Source of the DNA: Xiphydria camelus
Taxonomy: Eukaryota; Arthropoda; Insecta; Hymenoptera; Xiphydriidae
NCBI GenBank assembly: GCA_963678675.1
Contig: OY783194.1
Coordinates: forward strand, 21,306,278-21,370,277
Length of the DNA: 64,000 nt
Reading direction: 5' to 3'
The notes under the pieces are model-generated. The model saw nothing but the letters and a program-made list of their open reading frames with translations. It was not told the origin of the DNA and made no database searches. A program made the position numbers and the translations under genes. Position 1 is the stretch's first letter; the number at the start of each line of letters is the position of its first letter. Below are positions 54,975 through 64,000 of this stretch, piece after piece.

Positions 54975-56372
54975 TTATTCTGCCTCGTCATCGTCAAGGA
55001 GGTTCTTATCTAGTATATTCAACAAAAGTATCGTGTTTCCGTATATTATATTTATACACACGTCGATATTGATGGCAGAAATAAGATCGTACGGTATTTG
55101 CATTCCCGACAGGAGCGACGCGATATCGCTAACGATTTGAGTCAATAAGTCTCTGGATATGACAATTCGTAAAACCTAGTCTCTCATTATTACACGTACA
55201 TTAGCTGTCATCCGACACTTTACCATGTCCCTAAATATTACGACACTGCCATTTGGCGTAATTGTACGAAAAGGGGAAACAAAGATATCAAATTTCCTTA
55301 AAAAAATTGCTCCCTCTTACGGTGGACGAAATTTGACACAACGGTTCATACCGCTCGACATTATTGCTATCTAAGTAAAGCACTAATTTAGAATTAATCC
55401 CATCATCGGTCACATAATGACAAGGCGAGCGGTCTGTTTCGGCTAATCCAGGCTGCTAATGAGTTCGCTGCAGTCCCGCACCTTCCCGGAAAGGGCTAAT
55501 TGCTGGACGAGTCGGAATAGATCGTTTTCCGCATACTTAAGGGGGAACGCCACTGTGACGGCCCGAAAAATGACCGTTCTTCGTGAATTTTTTTGAAAGG
55601 GTTAATAAATAGTTAAAGGGATGCGGTTTGTTGCATGCTATTACGTAGACTTTCAACTTCATTTATGTACATTTTTATTTAAAAATATTGTAAATTGACA
55701 ATGTTATTAACATGAATGTTACCCTCGAAAAAATGAACCGCCCTTGTCCCACGTGTTTCGGTATGAAGGATTATTATCTGGAAAAAAAAATTTTTTTTTA
55801 AATATCTATAAGAATGTGGCTATCGTTGTACGTAGGGTTTTTTTTTCGCAAAATGCCGAAATATTGAAATTTTTCTTCGTCATTTTCGCAGTTTTTCGTA
55901 TTCTAGCAGCTTGAAAAAATAGTAAAAATCAAAATTTCAAAAAACCCCTACGTACAACGCGATAGCTATATACTTATAGATATTAAAATTTTTTTTCTTT
56001 TTTCAGATAATCCTTCATACCGAAATACGTGGGACAATGGGGAGGGCGGTTCATTTTTTCCGAGGGTAACATTCATGTTAATAACATTGTCAGTTTGGAA
56101 TATTTTTAAATAAAAATGTTTACAAATGAAGCTGAAAGTTTACTTAATAGCATGCAACAAACCGCATCCCTTTAACTATTTATTAACCCTTTCAAAAAAA
56201 TTCACGAAAAACGGTCATTTTTCGGGCCGTCACAGTGGCGTTCCCCCTTAATCTGATAGTTACCGCTATACTTAGAAATAGTAAGTCTTCTTGTAGAGGG
56301 GAGAATGGCGAGTTCAAGAGATGACCGACCGGGGAAAGTTAATACCTGGCTTATCAGGTTTCGAGGATCGCT
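54975..56372 (-). pseudogene. Unit 17 minus-strand coding remnant
   Basis: As unit 14, with the 7-A run. Confidence 0.45.
55537..56251. mobile_element. Unit 17 fold-back element, 715 bases
   Basis: Has TTATTATC, a 9-T run and CTTCGTCATT in the loop, like units 8 and 9, but CGAAATACGTGG in the right arm. Confidence 0.85.
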
Positions 56373-56496
56373 TCAACATTCCATGCAGCCTGAACCCTCG
56401 TTATGACTAAGGCCGAACAACGGTACCCTTGCCCGCTAGATCCGGGACGCGGAAAATACCCAACGTAATCCCTTGTTCTAATACCAGTCACTCCTA

Positions 56497-56650
56497 GCCA
56501 ATCAGGGCGCATCGTGTAAGTTTACGTCATCCTCATCCAGCCAATCCGGGCGTACCGCGTCAGCGCACGCTACCCCCACCCACACACCGCCTTACAACTA
56601 CTGTTAGATGTAAGATATATAAACCGCGACCAAATGCATGTTAGTCAATG
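56497..56650 (+). promoter_or_regulatory. Unit 18 promoter
   Basis: Unchanged from unit 1; TATATAAA lies at 56616-56623 and the initiator A at 56647. Confidence 0.75.
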
Positions 56651-56930
56651 CATAACCGAAGTGTATCGCCGACCGTACACAGTGCAAGCGCTCTAGCTTT
56701 TATTCGGACGCTCATAATATCTCATACGCTCAGTCTCATATATTATCATCAGGGTAATCGATTCGCTGTACTTCGCGACTTCATCCAAAAGTGTGTTTGT
56801 GTGTATAACCAAGTGAACAGTGCTTCGTCCAGCATAGAGTATCCCCAGTGAAGCACATTCAGAAACAAAATCACCGCCGGGCGATAGTGAGAGCTCTGTA
56901 GCACCAGGACGGCGCAGTCAACCAACGCCG

Positions 56931-58220
56931 ATGGAAATATCTCTACCCGCTAAGCCTGAGAGGGCTTTGACGAAACGACAATTTCAGGCAGAGGCTGAAC
57001 AGCGGCAATACTTCATGTTTTCCGACTACTACGCCTTGCTACGGATTTTCGAGTATCTCAACTTTCAGGACCTGCTGCGAGCGGCGAGAGTGTGTAGAAA
57101 GTGGCGTGATCTCGCCGTGCATCCCTCGCTGTGGAGGACGGTGCGGATGAAGGGTAAGTGCGAGGTGACCAATTGGGACGAATTTGCGGAGGCGTTGAAG
57201 AGGTGCGGCACGCGACACTTGGATCTGAGTGAGATGGTGGTCGAGGAGGCGGAGTCCGACGCTATCTCGGAGAAATTCGTATCCGTAATATCAATGTTTA
57301 CGAATCTCGTTAAGCTGGAGCTGTTCCAGTGCCCTGCAAACGTCATCGAAGAAGTGATCGAGAACTGCCCGCAGTTGGAGGTGTTGAGTGCAATGTCGAT
57401 AGAGCCCTGCTCTTCTTTGAATTTGAGCTCCGCCGGAAATCTGAAACGCTGTCAGGAGCTAAAATTGAGGGCGATAAACTGGATGTCCTTGGAGACGGGT
57501 CTCTCATCTTTGCAGACGCTGGCTCAGTTAACTCATTTTAGTCTGACGACTGTGGAAGAACTCTACGGGTTTGAACTTGACATTTTAGAATCGTTAACAA
57601 CCCTGGAAACGCTTGAACTCGGAAAGTGTTCCTACCTTCATAAAGAATTCGGCACGCGGGTACTTCCGAAATTGCACAATTTGAAACGTCTTAGACTGGA
57701 GAATGGATTATTCTTGTGCTGTACGTTCGAGATACTCGAGGGCGTGTCGAAGCTGAAAAATTTGAGTCAATTGGAATTAGTCAACTTCGAAGTGAAGAAC
57801 GGCTTCGACAAATACTTGGCGAAATGCAAGAATATCAAAAGGCTACTGATAATACCGATTTATACATCGAATTATGCCATGTCGAACAACATGATTCTCA
57901 GTGGCGTCATGGAGTTATCAAATAACTTAACGCACTTCGGCTGGGGTTTTGCCGACACGGGCGATTTTATACCGGTGTTAAAACCAATTCCGTACTTGAA
58001 GTCGATCGAGAATATAGAAGATGATAGTTTAGAGGAAGACGATCAGGTGCTACCGAACCTGACGGATTCGCAAGTATACATTTTGCGATTGTCTCAACTG
58101 CGGAAGCTTCTCCTCACCGCGTTGCCAAAGACGCGGTTCGAAACCTTGGAAATTCCCTTCGACACCAAGTGGCAGCAGATTATTTCAGATTCTACCGCTC
58201 TCTCAGTAACCAAGAGATAG
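56931..58220 (+). CDS. Unit 18 F-box/LRR protein, 429 residues, five-replacement form
   Basis: Protein identical to units 14-16. It is the counterpart of unit 16 in the second dimer. Confidence 0.88.
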   Translation: MEISLPAKPERALTKRQFQAEAEQRQYFMFSDYYALLRIFEYLNFQDLLRAARVCRKWRDLAVHPSLWRTVRMKGKCEVTNWDEFAEALKRCGTRHLDLSEMVVEEAESDAISEKFVSVISMFTNLVKLELFQCPANVIEEVIENCPQLEVLSAMSIEPCSSLNLSSAGNLKRCQELKLRAINWMSLETGLSSLQTLAQLTHFSLTTVEELYGFELDILESLTTLETLELGKCSYLHKEFGTRVLPKLHNLKRLRLENGLFLCCTFEILEGVSKLKNLSQLELVNFEVKNGFDKYLAKCKNIKRLLIIPIYTSNYAMSNNMILSGVMELSNNLTHFGWGFADTGDFIPVLKPIPYLKSIENIEDDSLEEDDQVLPNLTDSQVYILRLSQLRKLLLTALPKTRFETLEIPFDTKWQQIISDSTALSVTKR

Positions 58221-58286
58221 ATAGAGTAATCGCTAAAGAATTCAAGGAAGCGAACGATGCGAGATGATTAACATTTTCTTTTAATT

Positions 58287-59680
58287 TTATTCTGCCTCGT
58301 CATCGTCAAGGAGGTTCTTATCTAGTATATTCAACAAAAGTATCGTGTTTCCGTATATTATATTTATACACACGTCGATATTGATGGCAGAAATAAGATC
58401 GTACGGTATTTGCATTCCCGACAGGAGCGACGCGATATCGCTAACGATTTGAGTCAATAAGTCTCTGGATATGACAATTCGTAAAACCTAGTCTCTCATT
58501 ATTACACGTACATTAGCTGTCATCCGACACTTTACCATGTCCCTAAATATTACGACACTGCCATTTGGCGTAATTGTACGAAAAGGGGAAACAAAGATAT
58601 CAAATTTCCTTAAAAAAATTGCTCCCTCTTACGGTGGACGAAATTTGACACAACGGTTCATACCGCTCGACATTATTGCTATCTAAGTAAAGCACTAATT
58701 TAGAATTAATCCCATCATCGGTCACATAATGACAAGGCGAGCGGTCTGTTTCGGCTAATCCAGGCTGCTAATGAGTTCGCTGCAGTCCCGCACCTTCCCG
58801 GAAAGGGCTAATTGCTGGACGAGTCGGAATAGATCGTTTTCCGCATACTTAAGGGGGAACGCCACTGTGACGGCCCGAAAAATGACCGTTCTTCGTGAAT
58901 TTTTTTGAAAGGGTTAATAAATAGTTAAAGGGATGCGGTTTGTTGCATGCTATTACGTAGACTTTCAACTTCATTTATGTACATTTTTATTTAAAAATAT
59001 TGTAAATTGACAATGTTATTAACATGAATGTTACCCTCGAAAAAATGAACCGCCCTTGTCCCACGTGTTTCGGTATGAAGGATTATCTGGAAAAAAAAAT
59101 TTTTTTTTAAATATCTATAAGAATGTGGCTATCGTTGTACGTAGGGTTTTTTTTCGCAAAATGCCGAAATATTGAAATTTTTCTTCGTTATTTTCGCAGT
59201 TTTTCGTATTCTAGCAGCTTGAAAAAATAGTAAAAATCAAAATTTCAAAAAACCCCTACGTACAACGCGATAGCTATATACTTATAGATATTAAAATTTT
59301 TTTTCTTTTTTCAGATAATCCTTCATACCGAAATACGTGGGACAATGGGGAGGGCGGTTCATTTTTTCCGAGGGTAACATTCATGTTAATAACATTGTCA
59401 GTTTGGAATATTTTTAAATAAAAATGTTTACAAATGAAGCTGAAAGTTTACTTAATAGCATGCAACAAACCGCATCCCTTTAACTATTTATTAACCCTTT
59501 CAAAAAAATTCACGAAAAACGGTCATTTTTTGGGCCGTCACAGTGGCGTTCCCCCTTAATCTGATAGTTACCGCTATACTTAGAAATAGTAAGTCTTCTT
59601 GTAGAGGGGAGAATGGCGAGTTCAAGAGATGACCGACCGGGGAAAGTTAATACCTGGCTTATCAGGTTTCGAGGATCGCT
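58287..59680 (-). pseudogene. Unit 18 minus-strand coding remnant
   Basis: As unit 16. Confidence 0.45.
58849..59559. mobile_element. Unit 18 fold-back element, 711 bases
   Basis: Same markers as the unit 16 element (TTATC, CATTTTTTGGGCCG). Confidence 0.85.
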
Positions 59681-59804
59681 TCAACATTCCATGCAGCCTG
59701 AACCCTCGTTATGACTAAGGCCGAACAACGGTACCCTTGCCCGCTAGATCCGGGAAGCGGAAAATACCCAACGTAATCCCTTGTTCTAATACCAGTCACT
59801 CCTA

Positions 59805-59958
59805 GCCAATCAGGGCGCATCGTGTAAGTTTACGTCATCCTCATCCAGCCAATCCGGGCGTACCGCGTCAGCGCACGCTACCCCCACCCACACACCGCCT
59901 TACAACTACTGTTAGATGTAAGATATATAAACCGCGACCAAATGCATGTTAGTCAATG
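59805..59958 (+). promoter_or_regulatory. Unit 19 promoter
   Basis: Core unchanged; A at 59756 upstream and the CATAGGGTAT leader change as in unit 17. TATATAAA lies at 59924-59931. Confidence 0.75.
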
Positions 59959-60238
59959 CATAACCGAAGTGTATCGCCGACCGTACACAGTGCAAGCGCT
60001 CTAGCTTTTATTCGGACGCTCATAATATCTCATACGCTCAGTCTCATATATTATCATCAGGGTAATCGATTCGCTGTACTTCGCGACTTCATCCAAAAGT
60101 GTGTTTGTGTGTATAACCAAGTGAACAGTGCTTCGTCCAGCATAGGGTATCCCCAGTGAAGCACATTCAGAAACAAAATCACCGCCGGGCGATAGTGAGA
60201 GCTCTGTAGCACCAGGACGGCGCAGTCAACCAACGCCG

Positions 60239-61528
60239 ATGGAAATATCTCTACCCGCTAAGCCTGAGAGGGCTTTGACGAAACGACAATTTCAGGCAGA
60301 GGCTGAACAGCGGCAATACTTCATGTTTTCCGACTACTACTCCTTGCTACGGATTTTCGAGTATCTCAACTTTCAGGACCTGCTGCGAGCGGCGAGAGTG
60401 TGTAGAATGTGGCGTGATCTCGCCGTGCATCCCTCGCTGTGGAGGACGGTGCGGATGAAGGGTAAGTGCGAGGTGACCAATTGGGACGAATTTGCGGAGG
60501 CGTTGAAGAGGTGCGGCACGCGACACTTGGATCTGAGTGAGATGGTGGTCGAGGAGGCGGAGTCCGACGCTATCTCGGAGAAATTCGTATCCGTAATATC
60601 AATGTTTACGAATCTCGTTAAGCTGGAGCTGTTCCAGTGCCCTGCAAACGTCATCGAAGAAGTGATCGAGAACTGCCCGCAGTTGGAGGTGTTGAGTGCA
60701 ATGTCGATAGAGCCCTGCTCTTCTTTGAATTTGAGCTCCGCCGGAAATCTGAAACGCTGTCAGGAGCTAAAATTGAGGGCGATAAACTGGATGTCCTTGG
60801 AGACGGGTCTCTCATCTTTGCAGACGCTGGCTCAGTTAACTCATTTTAGTCTGACGACTGTGGAAGAACTCTACGGGTTTGAACTTGACATTTTAGAATC
60901 GTTAACAACCCTGGAAACGCTTGAACTCGGAAAGTGTTCCTACCTTCATAAAGAATTCGGCACGCGGGTACTTCCGAAATTGCACAATTTGAAACGTCTT
61001 AGACTGGAGAATGGATTATTCTTGTGCTGTACGTTCGAGATACTCGAGGGCGTGTCGAAGCTGAAAAATTTGAGTCAATTGGAATTAGTCAACTTCGAAG
61101 TGAAGAACGGCTTCGACAAATACTTGGCGAAATGCAAGAATATCAAAAGGCTACTGATAATACCGATTTATACATCGAATTATGCCATGTCGAACAACAT
61201 GATTCTCAGTGGCGTCATGGAGTTATCAAATAACTTAACGCACTTCGGCTGGGGTTTTGCCGACACGGGCGATTTTATACCGGTGTTAAAACCAATTCCG
61301 TACTTGAAGTCGATCGAGAATATAGAAGATGATAGTTTAGAGGAAGACGATCAGGTGCTACCGAACCTGACGGATTCGCAAGTATACATTTTGCGATTGT
61401 CTCAACTGCGGAAGCTTCTCCTCACCGCGTTGCCAAAGACGCGGTTCGAAACCTTGGAAATTCCCTTCGACACCAAGTGGCAGCAGATTATTTCAGATTC
61501 TACCGCTCTCTCAGTAACCAAGAGATAG
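60239..61528 (+). CDS. Unit 19 F-box/LRR protein, 429 residues, recombinant-like form
   Basis: Protein identical to unit 17 (S35, M57, N81, E84, E87, M122). Confidence 0.88.
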   Translation: MEISLPAKPERALTKRQFQAEAEQRQYFMFSDYYSLLRIFEYLNFQDLLRAARVCRMWRDLAVHPSLWRTVRMKGKCEVTNWDEFAEALKRCGTRHLDLSEMVVEEAESDAISEKFVSVISMFTNLVKLELFQCPANVIEEVIENCPQLEVLSAMSIEPCSSLNLSSAGNLKRCQELKLRAINWMSLETGLSSLQTLAQLTHFSLTTVEELYGFELDILESLTTLETLELGKCSYLHKEFGTRVLPKLHNLKRLRLENGLFLCCTFEILEGVSKLKNLSQLELVNFEVKNGFDKYLAKCKNIKRLLIIPIYTSNYAMSNNMILSGVMELSNNLTHFGWGFADTGDFIPVLKPIPYLKSIENIEDDSLEEDDQVLPNLTDSQVYILRLSQLRKLLLTALPKTRFETLEIPFDTKWQQIISDSTALSVTKR

Positions 61529-61594
61529 ATAAAGTAATCGCTAAAGAATTCAAGGAAGCGAACGATGCGAGATGATTAACATTTTCTTTTAATT

Positions 61595-62992
61595 TTATTC
61601 TGCCTCGTCATCGTCAAGGAGGTTCTTATCTAGTATATTCAACAAAAGTATCGTGTTTCCGTATATTATATTTATACACACGTCGATATTGATGGCAGAA
61701 ATAAGATCGTACGGTATTTGCATTCCCGACAGGAGCGACGCGATATCGCTAACGATTTGAGTCAATAAGTCTCTGGATATGACAATTCGTAAAACCTAGT
61801 CTCTCATTATTACACGTACATTAGCTGTCATCCGACACTTTACCATGTCCCTAAATATTACGACACTGCCATTTGGCGTAATTGTACGAAAAGGGGAAAC
61901 AAAGATATCAAATTTCCTTAAAAAAATTGCTCCCTCTTACGGTGGACGAAATTTGACACAACGGTTCATACCGCTCGACATTATTGCTATCTAAGTAAAG
62001 CACTAATTTAGAATTAATCCCATCATCGGTCACATAATGACAAGGCGAGCGGTCTGTTTCGGCTAATCCAGGCTGCTAATGAGTTCGCTGCAGTCCCGCA
62101 CCTTCCCGGAAAGGGCTAATTGCTGGACGAGTCGGAATAGATCGTTTTCCGCATACTTAAGGGGGAACGCCACTGTGACGGCCCGAAAAATGACCGTTCT
62201 TCGTGAATTTTTTTGAAAGGGTTAATAAATAGTTAAAGGGATGCGGTTTGTTGCATGCTATTACGTAGACTTTCAACTTCATTTATGTACATTTTTATTT
62301 AAAAATATTGTAAATTGACAATGTTATTAACATGAATGTTACCCTCGAAAAAATGAACCGCCCTTGTCCCACGTGTTTCGGTATGAAGGATTATTATCTG
62401 GAAAAAAAAATTTTTTTTTAAATATCTATAAGAATGTGGCTATCGTTGTACGTAGGGTTTTTTTTTCGCAAAATGCCGAAATATTGAAATTTTTCTTCGT
62501 CATTTTCGCAGTTTTTCGTATTCTAGCAGCTTGAAAAAATAGTAAAAATCAAAATTTCAAAAAACCCCTACGTACAACGCGATAGCTATATACTTATAGA
62601 TATTAAAATTTTTTTTCTTTTTTCAGATAATCCTTCATACCGAAATACGTGGGACAATGGGGAGGGCGGTTCATTTTTTCCGAGGGTAACATTCATGTTA
62701 ATAACATTGTCAGTTTGGAATATTTTTAAATAAAAATGTTTACAAATGAAGCTGAAAGTTTACTTAATAGCATGCAACAAACCGCATCCCTTTAACTATT
62801 TATTAACCCTTTCAAAAAAATTCACGAAAAACGGTCATTTTTCGGGCCGTCACAGTGGCGTTCCCCCTTAATCTGATAGTTACCGCTATACTTAGAAATA
62901 GTAAGTCTTCTTGTAGAGGGGAGAATGGCGAGTTCAAGAGATGACCGACCGGGGAAAGTTAATACCTGGCTTATCAGGTTTCGAGGATCGCT
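61595..62992 (-). pseudogene. Unit 19 minus-strand coding remnant
   Basis: As unit 17. It is the last complete copy in the window. Confidence 0.45.
62157..62871. mobile_element. Unit 19 fold-back element, 715 bases
   Basis: Same markers as the unit 17 element (9-T run, CTTCGTCATT). Confidence 0.85.
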
Positions 62993-63116
62993 TCAACATT
63001 CCATGCAGCCTGAACCCTCGTTATGACTAAGGCCGAACAACGGTACCCTTGCCCGCTAGATCCGGGACGCGGAAAATACCCAACGTAATCCCTTGTTCTA
63101 ATACCAGTCACTCCTA

Positions 63117-63270
63117 GCCAATCAGGGCGCATCGTGTAAGTTTACGTCATCCTCATCCAGCCAATCCGGGCGTACCGCGTCAGCGCACGCTACCCCCACC
63201 CACACACCGCCTTACAACTACTGTTAGATGTAAGATATATAAACCGCGACCAAATGCATGTTAGTCAATG
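63117..63270 (+). promoter_or_regulatory. Unit 20 promoter
   Basis: Unchanged from unit 1; TATATAAA lies at 63236-63243 and the initiator A at 63267. Confidence 0.75.
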
Positions 63271-63550
63271 CATAACCGAAGTGTATCGCCGACCGTACAC
63301 AGTGCAAGCGCTCTAGCTTTTATTCGGACGCTCATAATATCTCATACGCTCAGTCTCATATATTATCATCAGGGTAATCGATTCGCTGTACTTCGCGACT
63401 TCATCCAAAAGTGTGTTTGTGTGTATAACCAAGTGAACAGTGCTTCGTCCAGCATAGAGTATCCCCAGTGAAGCACATTCAGAAACAAAATCACCGCCGG
63501 GCGATAGTGAGAGCTCTGTAGCACCAGGACGGCGCAGTCAACCAACGCCG

Positions 63551-64000
63551 ATGGAAATATCTCTACCCGCTAAGCCTGAGAGGGCTTTGACGAAACGACA
63601 ATTTCAGGCAGAGGCTGAACAGCGGCAATACTTCATGTTTTCCGACTACTACGCCTTGCTACGGATTTTCGAGTATCTCAACTTTCAGGACCTGCTGCGA
63701 GCGGCGAGAGTGTGTAGAAAGTGGCGTGATCTCGCCGTGCATCCCTCGCTGTGGAGGACGGTGCGGATGAAGGGTAAGTGCGAGGTGACCAATTGGGACG
63801 AATTTGCGGAGGCGTTGAAGAGGTGCGGCACGCGACACTTGGATCTGAGTGAGATGGTGGTCGAGGAGGCGGAGTCCGACGCTATCTCGGAGAAATTCGT
63901 ATCCGTAATATCAATGTTTACGAATCTCGTTAAGCTGGAGCTGTTCCAGTGCCCTGCAAACGTCATCGAAGAAGTGATCGAGAACTGCCCGCAGTTGGAG
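63551..64000 (+). CDS. Unit 20 F-box/LRR protein, 5' part (150 codons), cut by the window edge
   Basis: The first 150 residues are open and match the unit 14 form (K57, N81, E84, E87, M122). The frame runs off the right edge of the window, so the truncation is an artefact of the cut and not biological. Confidence 0.85.
   Translation, partial: MEISLPAKPERALTKRQFQAEAEQRQYFMFSDYYALLRIFEYLNFQDLLRAARVCRKWRDLAVHPSLWRTVRMKGKCEVTNWDEFAEALKRCGTRHLDLSEMVVEEAESDAISEKFVSVISMFTNLVKLELFQCPANVIEEVIENCPQLE

Larger units (their letters stand above)
49661..62900 (+). repeat. Near-exact two-unit higher-order repeat (units 16-17 and 18-19)
   Basis: The two 6620-base blocks 49661-56280 and 56281-62900 have the same internal periods (3308 + 3312) and the same class markers. 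The first member encodes K57 and ends in an element with TTTTTTGGGCCG near its right end. The second encodes S35, has an A in GGGAAGCGG upstream, and has CTTCGTCATT in the element loop. I saw no difference between the blocks on reading. Unit 20 begins a third block. Confidence 0.8.
1..64000 (+). repeat. Tandem array of 3.31-kb gene-bearing units (19 complete, 1 partial)
   Basis: The same unit recurs head to tail across the whole window, with periods of 3312, 3312, 3306, 3312, 3312, 3306, 3312, 3312, 3312, 3312, 3311, 3311, 3310, 3310, 3310, 3308, 3312, 3308 and 3312 bases. The length differences come from homopolymer runs and one 3-base expansion, nearly all in or next to the fold-back element. 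An A run upstream of the element has 7 or 8 A, a T run in its left arm has 6, 8 or 9 T, and a TTATTATC/TTATC difference lies in the same arm. Units differ by only a few substitutions. Neither array boundary is visible, and the phase used here simply starts at base 1 of the window. Confidence 0.98.

Noticed and set aside
1..64000. CRISPR array, rDNA, histone cluster or simple satellite as explanations of the repetition
   Set aside because: The unit is far too long for CRISPR, holds no rRNA or histone sequence, and is gene-bearing instead of being a short satellite monomer.

Overview
The window is one uninterrupted head-to-tail tandem array. A unit of about 3.31 kb is repeated 19 times in full, and a 20th copy is cut by the right edge (units start at 1, 3313, 6625, 9931, 13243, 16555, 19861, 23173, 26485, 29797, 33109, 36420, 39731, 43041, 46351, 49661, 52969, 56281, 59589 and 62901). 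No unique flanking DNA is seen on either side, so the true copy number is larger than 20. Unit lengths are 3306 to 3312 bases. The sequence looks like the nuclear genome of an animal, most likely an arthropod and plausibly an insect: a TATA/CCAAT promoter with an initiator, an intronless F-box/leucine-rich-repeat gene, and a TTAA-flanked fold-back element. The species cannot be named from this window.

Each unit has three parts. (1) A plus-strand RNA polymerase II promoter (two CCAAT boxes, a CRE-like site, a CACCC-rich stretch, TATATAAA and an initiator) is followed by a leader of about 280 bases and an intact 429- or 432-residue F-box/LRR gene, probably a substrate receptor of an SCF-type ubiquitin ligase. 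(2) A minus-strand coding-like remnant faces the F-box gene tail to tail. It is about 0.7 to 0.8 kb long, broken by frame changes and an in-frame stop, and of a family I do not recognise. (3) A 709-715 base fold-back element bounded by TTAA lies inside that remnant, with long imperfect inverted arms and a short central loop.

All 20 gene copies are open. They fall into a few variant classes: units 1, 2, 5 and 10 (432 residues); units 3 and 6; units 4 and 7 (V373M); units 8 and 9; units 11 to 13; units 14, 15, 16, 18 and 20 (K57, N81, E84, E87, M122); units 17 and 19 (S35 with N81, E84, E87, M122). The order of classes shows higher-order repeats: a trimer in units 2-4 and 5-7, and a near-exact dimer in units 16-17 and 18-19. 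This is the pattern expected from unequal crossing-over and gene conversion.

The main open questions are why a complete F-box gene with its own promoter is amplified like this, what the minus-strand remnant was, and whether readthrough into the fold-back element makes long hairpin RNA. The exact copy number depends on the assembly being right.
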